From NCBI GenBank assembly GCA_003650255.1, contig QMOP01000074.1, forward strand, positions 1 to 6,620: a DNA stretch of 6,620 bases, in the 5' to 3' direction. Below the pieces are notes generated by a model. That model had not been told where the DNA came from. It did no database searches and saw only the letters and a program-made list of their open reading frames with translations. The translations under genes were made by a program, and so were the position numbers. This DNA is from Caldisericota bacterium (GTDB lineage: Bacteria; CG03; B21-G15). Numbering within the stretch: position 1 is the first letter of the stretch; each line of letters starts with the position of its first letter. Below are positions 1-6,518 of the stretch, piece by piece.

Positions 1-86
1 ATAACTCCCTTTACAGTCACATCTACAAAAGGGGTTAAAATGTTTAACCCAGCAAAAATTATTCCACTAAAAATAATCATAATCAT
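1..86 (-). CDS. Partial gene: N-terminus of an exported or membrane protein, third gene of the minus-strand operon
   Basis: Twenty-eight complete codons are visible before the window ends: MIMIIFSGIIFAGLNILTPF followed by VDVTVKGV. There is no stop. The ATG overlaps the TGA of the upstream FN3 gene as ATGA, and an AGGAGA Shine-Dalgarno (93-98) lies 6 nt upstream, so the start is well supported even though the ORF is truncated. The first 20 residues are hydrophobic and look like a signal peptide or N-terminal membrane anchor, though there is no basic n-region. The product cannot be named. Because the preceding gene ends in an Ig-like secreted domain, a further secreted beta-sandwich protein is plausible, but this is inference. 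An alternative in-frame ATG exists at codon 3. Confidence 0.6.
   Translation of the reverse strand, partial: MIMIIFSGIIFAGLNILTPFVDVTVKGV
32..50. repeat. Perfect 8-bp inverted repeat with 3-nt loop
   Basis: GGGTTAAA and TTTAACCC are separated by three bases. The repeat lies within codons of the partial gene. On the minus strand it is followed by CTTTTG, which is too short a T-tract for a convincing intrinsic terminator. It may be chance within coding DNA. Confidence 0.4.
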
Positions 87-3000
87 GGACTTTCTCCTGC
101 AGTTATTGTTATTGTTATTTTTTCCTTTTTACTTGTTGTAACAGTAACAGGCATATCAATCTTAAACCACAGAGTTCTTTCCTCCCCTTTTGGAACATTA
201 TCACCTCTTTGCTCATAACCGGTTGTCCCGCCATCATAGGTAAAGATTTCACTTGAACTTGTTCTTTCAACTGTTGTTACTGTATCTTTATTCACAAAAT
301 AATTTGACGCTGGTGTTGTCCCATGAAATATTGCATAGAGAATAAATCTATCATGTCCTGTTGTTGTATCGGTGGAAGTCCAGAGAGATGGTGAATTATC
401 GTAAAGAGTAATTGATGATATTTTTAAAGAATAATCCTGATTCACATTGCCTGTATTTTTAACAATAATTCCTGAAACTGAAACTGACGACCCATTTACT
501 GGAACCTCTCCAAAATCATATGTATTTGTTGAAACTGATATTCCGATAACTTTTACAATAGTTGTTGTTGCTCCATTTGAAATCTCTGACCAGTTACCTG
601 GTGAATTTGCTCCTGTCTCTTCATCTCTTGTCCAGATTCTGAAATAGTATGTCACCCCTCCATGGAGTCCTGTTATTGTTATTGAATGCTGTGTTAGTGG
701 ATTTGTATCTGTATCTATAATAAGTTCATATCTATCATCATAATCATTCCATATACCTTCATTCCAGTCAACTGCTGAATATGTAGCATATTTAATCTTC
801 CATCTTCCATCTGTTATCTGACCCGTTGTTCCATCATCTCCTGGTGCAATCCAGGATAATTTTACATCTCCATCAAGTTCTGCTAAAGCAGATAAAGTTG
901 AGATAGAAGCAGGAGCAATTCTGCACCACACTGTTGCACCATAGGATATATCTGACCAGTTACCTGCACTTGCCTCATCCCTTGTCCAGATTCTGAAATA
1001 ATATGTTGTTTCTTTATCTAAGGTTATATAAACTGTCTGAATATCATATGGATTTACTCCATAGGTATCAATGGCAATGTTATATGTTGAATAATCTCCC
1101 CAATTAAATGTTGGATATGTTGCATACTGAATTCTAAATTGTGCTTTATCTGATGCACTTCCAAGTGTTCCAGTCCAGTTGTCATCACCAGGTGCTTCCC
1201 ATTCAAGTTTTATCTTGCCTGTTAAGGAATAAGTAGAAGCAGAAATTGTTGTAATTGCTGCTGGTGGAGTTGTATCGGGAGGAAGTGAGGCAGAGGTTGT
1301 TTTTGGAGAAAAACAGAATTTTTGATAATAACTTGTATAGGAGTCAACAACATTGAAAATTGTGGTTGAAGAATCCCAGACATTATTAGTTACATCCCAT
1401 CTCTGAACAACATAATCCTGTGAATCATTTCTATATGCACAAAGCCATATATTTCCATCTGGTTGCTTCATAAGTTCAACCCTATTACTTTCATCCGCAC
1501 CTCCCCATAGACCACTTGTTTTTGTCCATCCCGTTCCATCCCAGTATGCCCAGTCAGTATCTGCACCATCTCCAAAAACAAGAATACACCAGTTTCCATC
1601 ATCTGAATCCTCCCATTCTAAATCAACATATTTGTTATCTATACCTCTTGCTCCTATATCAAAAGTGTTAACTGAAGAATCCCAATTCGAACCATTATAC
1701 CTTATAGCACTCACTCCATCTCCAGCGTCTGTTATTGCAAGCATTAACTGGTCAGTTGTATTACATTTAAGAACCAAAAATTCAGGTACTCCATCAAGCG
1801 AACTTCCAGATACTCCAACAGGAACCTCATTTCCAAAACTTCCGTTCCATCTTCTTGATTCTAAGTTTGTAACTCCAAGAACAGTTCCTGAACCCCATAC
1901 AAACATAAAATCTCTTGACTGATTTAAAGCACAAACATCAAAACTTTCCTTACTGAAACTTGATGCTTCACTTTCAAGTAAAATCTGCTGTGAAAATTTA
2001 TTATTTGCTCCATCCCAGATTAAAGCTCCTATTTCATGATTTGTGCCGTCAGAAGCAAGATAGATAAGAGCTATATCATCATAACCTGGTCTTCTTGTCA
2101 TTTTTATCCAGTAAGGAGTTAAAGTATCCCCTGTAGGAAGTCCTGAAGTTGAGTATTCAACTGAAAATGTTCCTCCACTCCAAATTCTATAGTAAAGTGT
2201 ATCAGCAGTATTTTTCGTATAGCATATAAGCCCTTCTCCTGACTGATCTTCAAAAGCTATATCAAAACCTCTACAGTCATCCATTCCCGGAGCACCTGTT
2301 GGAAGAGCATCTGCAAGCTGTATTGAAGAATTTGCCCAGTTTCCATCAACCCATGTTGTAACCCAGATTTCATAATCATTTGTTCCAGCATAAATTCCTG
2401 CCATTAAAATTCTTTCATCTCCAACAGGATTTTCTTTTAATCTTATATGCTGAATCACTGAATTCATACTTGGAATACCTGACTGCTGAATCCCCCAGTA
2501 AGTTGTCCCCTGAGCAATCTCCCTAAACCAAGGATAATTTAATGTCCCAGAAGAATAAACAACCATCATATCTGGTGGAACATATGCAGGAAATATCCAG
2601 TGTGGAGATGGTTCTGCGTCATCATTATTTCCTGAGTTTACAGAATTTTCTGCTGTTATATCATTTCCAAGGGCATCTGAATCCTGAACATCAACATACG
2701 AAACAGTTTGAGGAGTTAAAACCTCAATAAACCATCTCACTCCTGTTGATGTTGAATGAAGAACAATTCTATTTCCTGCAGAACCATCTATCAAAAGTGT
2801 GCCTCTTATAACTTGAGTACTTCCTGCTTCCAAGTAAATCTCTTTTCCTCCTGTTTCACACTTTAAAGTGTAAAACGTTGTATTTCCTGTTATTGTTGAA
2901 GTAATTGTTCCGTAAAAAGTAACAGTCGAATCTCCACATTCAAAATTACCAAAATTTGTCCATTTTCCTTGCAACTGAATCTCAGTTCCAGTTCCTGTTC

Positions 3001-3208
3001 CCTCTATTAAACTTCCAGAAGAATTTATTGTAATATCTCCACTTATATTCAAATCAGCACCATTATTTAAAGTTACTGTTCCTTTATTAACTCTAAACTC
3101 CGTAGTAACAGAATAGAGCAATTCTGTAAAAACCACAAAAACCAAAGATAATAGAAAATAACCTAATTTTTTAATTTTTTTTCTAAACAAGCCTAAACAT
3201 TTCTCCAT
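83..3208 (-). CDS. Large secreted multidomain protein: beta-helix-like N-terminus, seven propeller-like repeats, two FN3 domains, Ig-like C-terminus
   Basis: This 1041-aa protein starts with a basic n-region (RKKIKK, residues 9-14) and a hydrophobic core (about 16-33), which looks like a Sec signal peptide, cleaved perhaps near LYS/VTT. Residues 39-205 are Thr/Ser/Gly/Asn-rich short beta strands resembling beta-helix rungs. Residues 251-622 hold seven repeats of about 50-57 residues, each with a W(D/N/S)G-like turn (W286, W343, W398, W454, Y504, W556, W604). Residues 649-760 and 764-882 are fibronectin type III-like units sharing APGDD, YATY and TYYFRIWTRDE followed by GNWS. Residues 888-1041 resemble an Ig-like domain (YDFGEVPVNG, VKNTGN) and end the chain. 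No catalytic motif or LPXTG anchor is seen. The start lies 2 nt after the stop of the upstream tail-fibre-like gene and lacks a recognisable Shine-Dalgarno, so translational coupling is likely. Role is unknown: an extracellular or envelope binding or structural protein is inferred from architecture. Confidence 0.85.
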   Translation of the reverse strand: MEKCLGLFRKKIKKLGYFLLSLVFVVFTELLYSVTTEFRVNKGTVTLNNGADLNISGDITINSSGSLIEGTGTGTEIQLQGKWTNFGNFECGDSTVTFYGTITSTITGNTTFYTLKCETGGKEIYLEAGSTQVIRGTLLIDGSAGNRIVLHSTSTGVRWFIEVLTPQTVSYVDVQDSDALGNDITAENSVNSGNNDDAEPSPHWIFPAYVPPDMMVVYSSGTLNYPWFREIAQGTTYWGIQQSGIPSMNSVIQHIRLKENPVGDERILMAGIYAGTNDYEIWVTTWVDGNWANSSIQLADALPTGAPGMDDCRGFDIAFEDQSGEGLICYTKNTADTLYYRIWSGGTFSVEYSTSGLPTGDTLTPYWIKMTRRPGYDDIALIYLASDGTNHEIGALIWDGANNKFSQQILLESEASSFSKESFDVCALNQSRDFMFVWGSGTVLGVTNLESRRWNGSFGNEVPVGVSGSSLDGVPEFLVLKCNTTDQLMLAITDAGDGVSAIRYNGSNWDSSVNTFDIGARGIDNKYVDLEWEDSDDGNWCILVFGDGADTDWAYWDGTGWTKTSGLWGGADESNRVELMKQPDGNIWLCAYRNDSQDYVVQRWDVTNNVWDSSTTIFNVVDSYTSYYQKFCFSPKTTSASLPPDTTPPAAITTISASTYSLTGKIKLEWEAPGDDNWTGTLGSASDKAQFRIQYATYPTFNWGDYSTYNIAIDTYGVNPYDIQTVYITLDKETTYYFRIWTRDEASAGNWSDISYGATVWCRIAPASISTLSALAELDGDVKLSWIAPGDDGTTGQITDGRWKIKYATYSAVDWNEGIWNDYDDRYELIIDTDTNPLTQHSITITGLHGGVTYYFRIWTRDEETGANSPGNWSEISNGATTTIVKVIGISVSTNTYDFGEVPVNGSSVSVSGIIVKNTGNVNQDYSLKISSITLYDNSPSLWTSTDTTTGHDRFILYAIFHGTTPASNYFVNKDTVTTVERTSSSEIFTYDGGTTGYEQRGDNVPKGEERTLWFKIDMPVTVTTSKKEKITITITAGESP
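93..98 (-). promoter_or_regulatory. Shine-Dalgarno for the partial third gene
   Basis: On the minus strand AGGAGA lies inside the last codons of the FN3 gene (the A-G-E-S-P end), with 6 nt before the overlapping ATG at 84-86. This spacing supports independent initiation as well as termination-reinitiation at the ATGA overlap. Confidence 0.6.
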
Positions 3209-3210
3209 TT

Positions 3211-5796
3211 TTAAAAAGTTTGCTGGGGTCTTATATAAATTACTGCTTTGTAAATGTAGTAATATTTCGAACTATCTGTTGTATACACACTCAGACGAAT
3301 TTCATGCGGTCCATCTGTCCACTGAAAATCCGACCAAGGACCTTCAAACCATGAACCATTTGTTCCAGACGCCCCTGCTGAACCCTGAGGAGAATTCCAA
3401 TTTCCAAATGTGTTGGTATTTGCATCTCTTAACGTGTATCTTAAATCCTGCTCATAATCACTTCTGGCTAAAATACAAACCTTCATCTGAATTCTCCCTG
3501 TAGGATGAAAATCAGTAGCATTTACAAAAGTTCTATATCTTTGCCACCAGAAGTCAGCAGCAGTAGTATTATTTAGCCATGTGGGCTGGGAAGTTGAATC
3601 TGAGTCCACATCTGAATAACCAAGATGTTGGGCAGTAGTGAGATTTCTTATCAGGATATACCCATCAACTATTACATGGGAAGAAAATCTTGTTGCATAA
3701 TTTGTCGGATCATCAAAAATATATCTATTTGTATTTATTCCAGAGGTGGAACCAGGATAAATCTTCCCGTCTTCATCCACTCTAAACTTCTCATTGTTAA
3801 CGCTGTCAAACAATTTCAATGCCTCTGTTCCACTTTCATCCATATCAACTCTGACAATGACATCTCCTGTGGAGCGAATCTGGCCTCCAACAAGAGTATT
3901 TGTAGGAATACTTATTCCCCCATAAGTAGCATCTTCTGAAATTCTTCTTGCCCATGAGGAACCTATCTGCAGGTCTCCTCCTCCAATTTTTCCATCTCCT
4001 GTGTCATACCAGAAGGAAATATTACTTCCAACATTTAGATGTCCATTTATAGTGGTTGTTGTTGAAATGTTAAGTTCACCATCGCCTGTAGGAACTGTAA
4101 TATTTCCTGTGATTGCTAAGTTATTTGATCCTGGATTGTAATCTGTATTTCCAATAGTTACTCCACCTCCAGCATAAAATCTCGCCATTCTTGTCCATGT
4201 CCCCTGTTGCATTATATCCAGTTTTGAACTCCCTTGAAGAACCACTTCAATATTATTTCCTCCAGATGCGGAAACTAACTTCAAGTATGAATCCGTTCCA
4301 TAACCACCTATCCCTCCGTAAAGAGTAAGATGGTTTGTATTGTCTCCATAAATATTTCCTCCTCCTATTCCTGTTATATTTTTGTTAACCTTAAAATCAC
4401 CTTCCACAATTACTCTTGTTGAAATTGCTATTCCTGTTCCTTCCCAGTAGATTTTTCTATTATTATTATCGTCAGTGAGATATAAATTCCCATTGAGAAC
4501 TTCAAAATCACCCCTTGCGCCTGTCATCGTTGCTGCAGGGGCGGAAGCATCGCCTAAATAAAGATGCTGAGCCCCTCCATTTAAAATATCTGCTCCATCA
4601 ACATCTAAATCTCCGTAAATCCATAAATTACCAGTTTCTGATAAGGTTAGCCTTTCTGAATCATCGTCTCTTCTAATAACAAACCTTCCTGTTGAACCTC
4701 CATCATCATCCAAATCAATATATACTTCTGCTCTTGACTTTATATAAGCATCAGCAGGGTCGGTATTTGCATTACAAATCATAAGTTGAGAATATATTGT
4801 TGTTGGCTTCGTTAAAGATGTTGATAACCTTAACCGAGTATTTCCATTTTCATCTTTTATCTCAGGAACTCTTAAAGCTGGTGAAATACTTGTTTCTGTC
4901 GAGATTGTTAAAACTGCATTTCCACTTTTTGCTGTAAGTTCATTTAAAAACAGTTTGTCATTTGTTGAGTCAAAATAAAATGGAGCCGTTGAATCTGTTC
5001 CATCAATTGCAACATCATCAGTTGTCTCAGTAGGATAAATTATTGTTCCTGCATCTGTCCATTCTGAGGTTCCTCCACCTGTGATTGTTCCTGTTGCTAT
5101 ATCAACCCATGTTCCATTATAGAGACGAAGTCTGTTAGTTGTTGAATTGTAATAAACCTCTCCTGCAACTGGATTTAATGGATCTGATGTATATGAGTTA
5201 AATCTCAACTTGCCTCCAATTATTGTGTGCGTTGAAATTGTAATCGCGGCTCCTGATGTCTTAATATTTCCATCAATTGTAACATCAGAGGAAAAAACTC
5301 CTGTAGAGGCACTTATTCCGTAGGTTGCTTTAAATGTTCCATAACCAGGGTCTGCTGGTGAACTTCCAAGAAAGAGACCTCCTGAAGGAAAAAGACGCAA
5401 TTTCTCATTCCAGCCACTTCCATCATAGTGAAGAAATTGAATATTTCCTGTTGTTGCTCCTCCTCCAAATCCCAATTTTAAAACTCCAGGATTTGTCGCT
5501 TCTCCGCTTCCATATGCCTCAACAAAACCACCACCAGTTGAATCAACTCCACCAAACAGTTTTAAATATCCTGTATTTGCTGACCTTTTTATCAGCCCGC
5601 CTTCAACTGTTGCATTTCCGTTTAATGTCAAATTTCCATCTGAATCAATTGTTGCAACATTTGCTCCGTCTGAGTCCTGAACTGCAAACTTTGTAGAACC
5701 ATCATTTGAAGTAAGTTTTACCTCAACATCCTCTGCCATCAAATGAGTAAACAGTAAACAGTAAACAGTGAACAGAATCAAAATTTTCTTATTCAT
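3211..5796 (-). CDS. Secreted tail-fibre-like beta-rich repeat protein
   Basis: This 861-aa protein has a signal peptide: MNKK, a hydrophobic core to about residue 19, and a likely cleavage at LMA/EDV after residue 21. The mature chain is built of short repeats common in phage tail fibres and trimeric adhesin stalks: NEKLRLFPSGGLFLG (129-143), DSERLTLSETGNLWIYG (378-394) and NEKFRVDEDGKIYPG (668-682), plus a GEVYYNSTTNRLRLYNGTW unit (212-230). An IST..xI.G motif recurs near 187, 458 and 577. Residues 73-143 and 484-551 look like two diverged copies of one module (L.L.GG then GG..(L/I)G). Residues 737-861 form a separate aromatic, beta-rich C-terminal domain that I do not recognise. There is no visible peptidase S74 intramolecular chaperone, and no other phage genes are nearby, so I favour a cell-surface or secreted fibre over a prophage tail protein. 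The start is supported by GAGGGGG (5803-5809). It is the first gene of a minus-strand operon. The signal-peptide codons contain a heptamer tandem repeat. Confidence 0.85.
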   Translation of the reverse strand: MNKKILILFTVYCLLFTHLMAEDVEVKLTSNDGSTKFAVQDSDGANVATIDSDGNLTLNGNATVEGGLIKRSANTGYLKLFGGVDSTGGGFVEAYGSGEATNPGVLKLGFGGGATTGNIQFLHYDGSGWNEKLRLFPSGGLFLGSSPADPGYGTFKATYGISASTGVFSSDVTIDGNIKTSGAAITISTHTIIGGKLRFNSYTSDPLNPVAGEVYYNSTTNRLRLYNGTWVDIATGTITGGGTSEWTDAGTIIYPTETTDDVAIDGTDSTAPFYFDSTNDKLFLNELTAKSGNAVLTISTETSISPALRVPEIKDENGNTRLRLSTSLTKPTTIYSQLMICNANTDPADAYIKSRAEVYIDLDDDGGSTGRFVIRRDDDSERLTLSETGNLWIYGDLDVDGADILNGGAQHLYLGDASAPAATMTGARGDFEVLNGNLYLTDDNNNRKIYWEGTGIAISTRVIVEGDFKVNKNITGIGGGNIYGDNTNHLTLYGGIGGYGTDSYLKLVSASGGNNIEVVLQGSSKLDIMQQGTWTRMARFYAGGGVTIGNTDYNPGSNNLAITGNITVPTGDGELNISTTTTINGHLNVGSNISFWYDTGDGKIGGGDLQIGSSWARRISEDATYGGISIPTNTLVGGQIRSTGDVIVRVDMDESGTEALKLFDSVNNEKFRVDEDGKIYPGSTSGINTNRYIFDDPTNYATRFSSHVIVDGYILIRNLTTAQHLGYSDVDSDSTSQPTWLNNTTAADFWWQRYRTFVNATDFHPTGRIQMKVCILARSDYEQDLRYTLRDANTNTFGNWNSPQGSAGASGTNGSWFEGPWSDFQWTDGPHEIRLSVYTTDSSKYYYIYKAVIYIRPQQTF
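5746..5775. repeat. Heptamer tandem repeat (AGTAAAC)4 inside signal-peptide codons
   Basis: On the plus strand three perfect AGTAAAC units (5746-5766) are followed by one variant AGTGAAC unit (5767-5773) and AG. Read on the minus strand, the array encodes the signal-peptide core LFTVYCLLFT of the 861-aa protein. Since 7 is not a multiple of 3, the encoded peptide has a 7-residue period (LFTVYCL). Loss or gain of one or two units would shift the frame; three units would keep it. Confidence 0.85.
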
Positions 5797-5802
5797 GGCA
5801 CA

Positions 5803-5809
5803 CCCCCTC
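5803..5809 (-). promoter_or_regulatory. Shine-Dalgarno of the tail-fibre-like gene
   Basis: GAGGGGG on the minus strand lies 6 nt upstream of the ATG at 5794-5796, fixing that start. I do not find a convincing promoter for this gene: two TACAAT hexamers (minus strand, within 5819-5831) have no good -35 partner. Confidence 0.65.
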
Positions 5810-5817
5810 GTATAAAG

Positions 5818-5832
5818 AATTGTAAATTGTAA
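5818..5832. repeat. Two-unit heptamer repeat (AATTGTA) in the divergent intergenic region
   Basis: AATTGTA occurs twice in tandem (5818-5824 and 5825-5831), followed by A. It lies between the SD of the tail-fibre-like gene and the -35 box of the plus-strand operon. It has the same 7-bp period as the other arrays in the window but a different unit, and could be the remnant of a longer array. Confidence 0.5.
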
Positions 5833-5834
5833 AC

Positions 5835-5864
5835 TTGACAGATGTTTTTTATTCTTGATAAAAT
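5835..5864 (+). promoter_or_regulatory. Sigma70-type promoter of the small membrane-protein operon
   Basis: A perfect TTGACA (5835-5840) and TAAAAT (5859-5864, five of six bases of TATAAT) are separated by 18 bp. The expected transcription start is about 5870-5872, which coincides with the ATG at 5872. The upstream in-frame ATG at 5842 falls in the promoter spacer and would not be transcribed from this promoter. Confidence 0.6.
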
Positions 5865-5871
5865 TTTACTG

Positions 5872-6069
5872 ATGATACGTTTAACAAAAAAACAGAGGGA
5901 AAACTTAGGTAGAGTCTTTTTAGATTTAAGTAAATACATCTTTACTGCACTTGTAATAGGACAGTTTATTGCCCTGGAGAAATTTGAAGTTTCTATATTT
6001 ATTGGAGGTTCTATAGCTTTTGTCGTATTTTTAATTATAGGTTTAGCTGCTGATAAGGGGGAGAAATGA
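5872..6069 (+). CDS. Small two-helix membrane protein
   Basis: The product is 65 aa from the chosen start (MIRLTKKQRENLG...). A basic, polar N-terminus is followed by two hydrophobic segments: about residues 22-35 (YIFTALVIGQFIAL) and 41-59 (SIFIGGSIAFVVFLIIGLA). A short charged tail DKGEK ends the protein. An upstream in-frame ATG at 5842 would add ten residues (MFFILDKILL), but it lies between the -35 and -10 boxes, so I prefer 5872. No Shine-Dalgarno precedes 5872, and initiation may be leaderless or nearly so. The sequence pattern recalls a widespread group of small uncharacterised inner-membrane proteins (DUF6722-like), from memory only. The stop overlaps the next gene's start as ATGA, so the two genes are co-transcribed. 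The function is unknown. Confidence 0.75.
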   Translation: MIRLTKKQRENLGRVFLDLSKYIFTALVIGQFIALEKFEVSIFIGGSIAFVVFLIIGLAADKGEK

Positions 6070-6167
6070 ATGGAATTTATATTCTTTTTGGAACTGGAAT
6101 AATTGTAGCTCTTATTTTCGGAATAATTCTTTACTACCAGGACAGAAAAGAAAAACACTCTCATTAG
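6066..6167 (+). CDS. 33-aa single-span membrane protein, second gene of the small operon
   Basis: This short ORF encodes MNGIYILFGTGIIVALIFGI then ILYYQDRKEKHSH. There is one hydrophobic helix (about residues 4-24) and a basic, His-containing tail that by the positive-inside rule should face the cytoplasm. Its ATG overlaps the TGA of the preceding gene, and a G-rich SD-like run (AGGGGGAG, 6056-6063) precedes it. The overlap, the SD-like run and the clean helix-plus-charged-tail layout support a real gene despite its size. It probably works with, or is balanced against, its two-helix neighbour, but no function can be assigned. Its stop is 2 bp from the stop of the convergent MerR-type gene. 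Confidence 0.65.
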   Translation: MNGIYILFGTGIIVALIFGIILYYQDRKEKHSH

Positions 6168-6169
6168 CA

Positions 6170-6415
6170 TCAAATAATCACCTCTTTTAACATACTGAGA
6201 TTTGGTCTCTGGGTTAATTTTCTTATTTCTTCAACCCTTCTTAATGTCTCATCTCTGTCATAAAGACGGTATCCACCAGGTGTTCTTGTAACATAATTTA
6301 AAAGTCCTAATGAAGTATAATACTTGATTGTTGAAGGAAGAACTCTACAAACTTTTGCAATTTCTCCAACAGTTAAAAGTCCCATCTCAAGACGTTTCTT
6401 TCTTGATTTTGTCAT
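6170..6415 (-). CDS. Small MerR-family DNA-binding regulator, HTH domain only
   Basis: The product is 81 aa. After a basic N-terminus (MTKSRKKRLEMG), residues 13-55 give a MerR-type winged helix: LLTVGEIAKVCRVLPSTIKYY with the recognition region, then TSLGLL and a wing with R..GGYRLYDRDE. A helix, ETLRRVEEIRKLT, follows and the chain ends at residue 81. Classical MerR proteins run to about 110-150 aa or more with a coiled coil and an effector-binding region. Those are absent here, so this is a stand-alone DNA-binding unit comparable in size to BldC-like proteins. The ORF can be extended upstream to 136 aa, but that extension reads through the heptamer array, while AAGGAGG (6421-6427) sits 5 nt before the chosen ATG. 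Targets are unknown; candidates are its own promoter palindrome (6515-6528) and the neighbouring operons. Confidence 0.85.
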   Translation of the reverse strand: MTKSRKKRLEMGLLTVGEIAKVCRVLPSTIKYYTSLGLLNYVTRTPGGYRLYDRDETLRRVEEIRKLTQRPNLSMLKEVII

Positions 6416-6420
6416 GATAA

Positions 6421-6427
6421 CCTCCTT
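6421..6427 (-). promoter_or_regulatory. Strong Shine-Dalgarno of the MerR-type gene
   Basis: AAGGAGG on the minus strand is 5 nt upstream of the ATG at 6413-6415. It is the best SD in the window and decides the 81-aa start over the longer 136-aa reading. Confidence 0.85.
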
Positions 6428-6430
6428 TTT

Positions 6431-6493
6431 GAATGGCAAATGGCGAATGGCAAATTGCGAATGGTGAATGGTGTATAGAGAATTAAGAATTAT
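6431..6493. repeat. Nine-unit degenerate heptamer array in the 5' leader of the MerR-type gene
   Basis: The plus strand can be cut in constant 7-bp phase from 6431: GAATGGC, AAATGGC, then GAATGGC, AAATTGC, then GAATGGT twice, GTATAGA, GAATTAA and GAATTAT. The left six units are closely related and the last three are more diverged. The array starts 3 nt from the SD and its far end overlaps the proposed -10 box. It resembles the short tandemly repeated heptamers (STRR) known in cyanobacteria and other bacteria. Confidence 0.8.
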
Positions 6494-6518
6494 ATTTTGA
6501 TTAATTTGATTTTGAGAA
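6489..6518 (-). promoter_or_regulatory. Candidate promoter of the MerR-type gene
   Basis: On the minus strand a perfect TATAAT (6489-6494) lies 18 bp downstream of TTCTCA (6513-6518, four of six bases of TTGACA). Predicted transcription would begin near 6482, giving a leader of about 65 nt that holds most of the heptamer array. The region is AT-rich, so a TATAAT could occur by chance. Confidence 0.4.

Noticed and set aside
32..50. Intrinsic terminator of the minus-strand operon
   Set aside because: The stem is AT-rich, lies within the start of the next gene, and lacks a proper T-run.
447..2730. Plus-strand ORFs at 447-647, 1632-1922 and 2542-2730
   Set aside because: They are antisense to the 1041-aa gene, lack support, and have Pro/Leu/Ser-rich shadow composition.
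3279..5696. Plus-strand ORFs at 3279-3503, 3625-3939 and 5334-5696
   Set aside because: They are antisense to the 861-aa fibre-like gene, with no SD or recognisable protein features.
3211..5796. Prophage tail-fibre module
   Set aside because: The repeats are tail-fibre-like, but the protein has a signal peptide and there are no other phage genes in the window.
5811..5831. Promoter for the fibre-like gene
   Set aside because: TACAAT hexamers exist on the minus strand but no acceptable -35 lies 16-18 bp upstream, and they are part of the heptamer repeat.
5842..5871. Longer start for the 65-aa membrane protein
   Set aside because: This ATG lies between the -35 and -10 boxes of the apparent promoter and would not be in the transcript.
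5793..6173. 126-aa minus-strand ORF antisense to the small membrane-protein operon
   Set aside because: It overlaps the start of the fibre gene and two better-supported plus-strand genes, has no clear SD, and its Lys/Ser/Ile-rich sequence looks like an antisense reading of membrane-protein codons.
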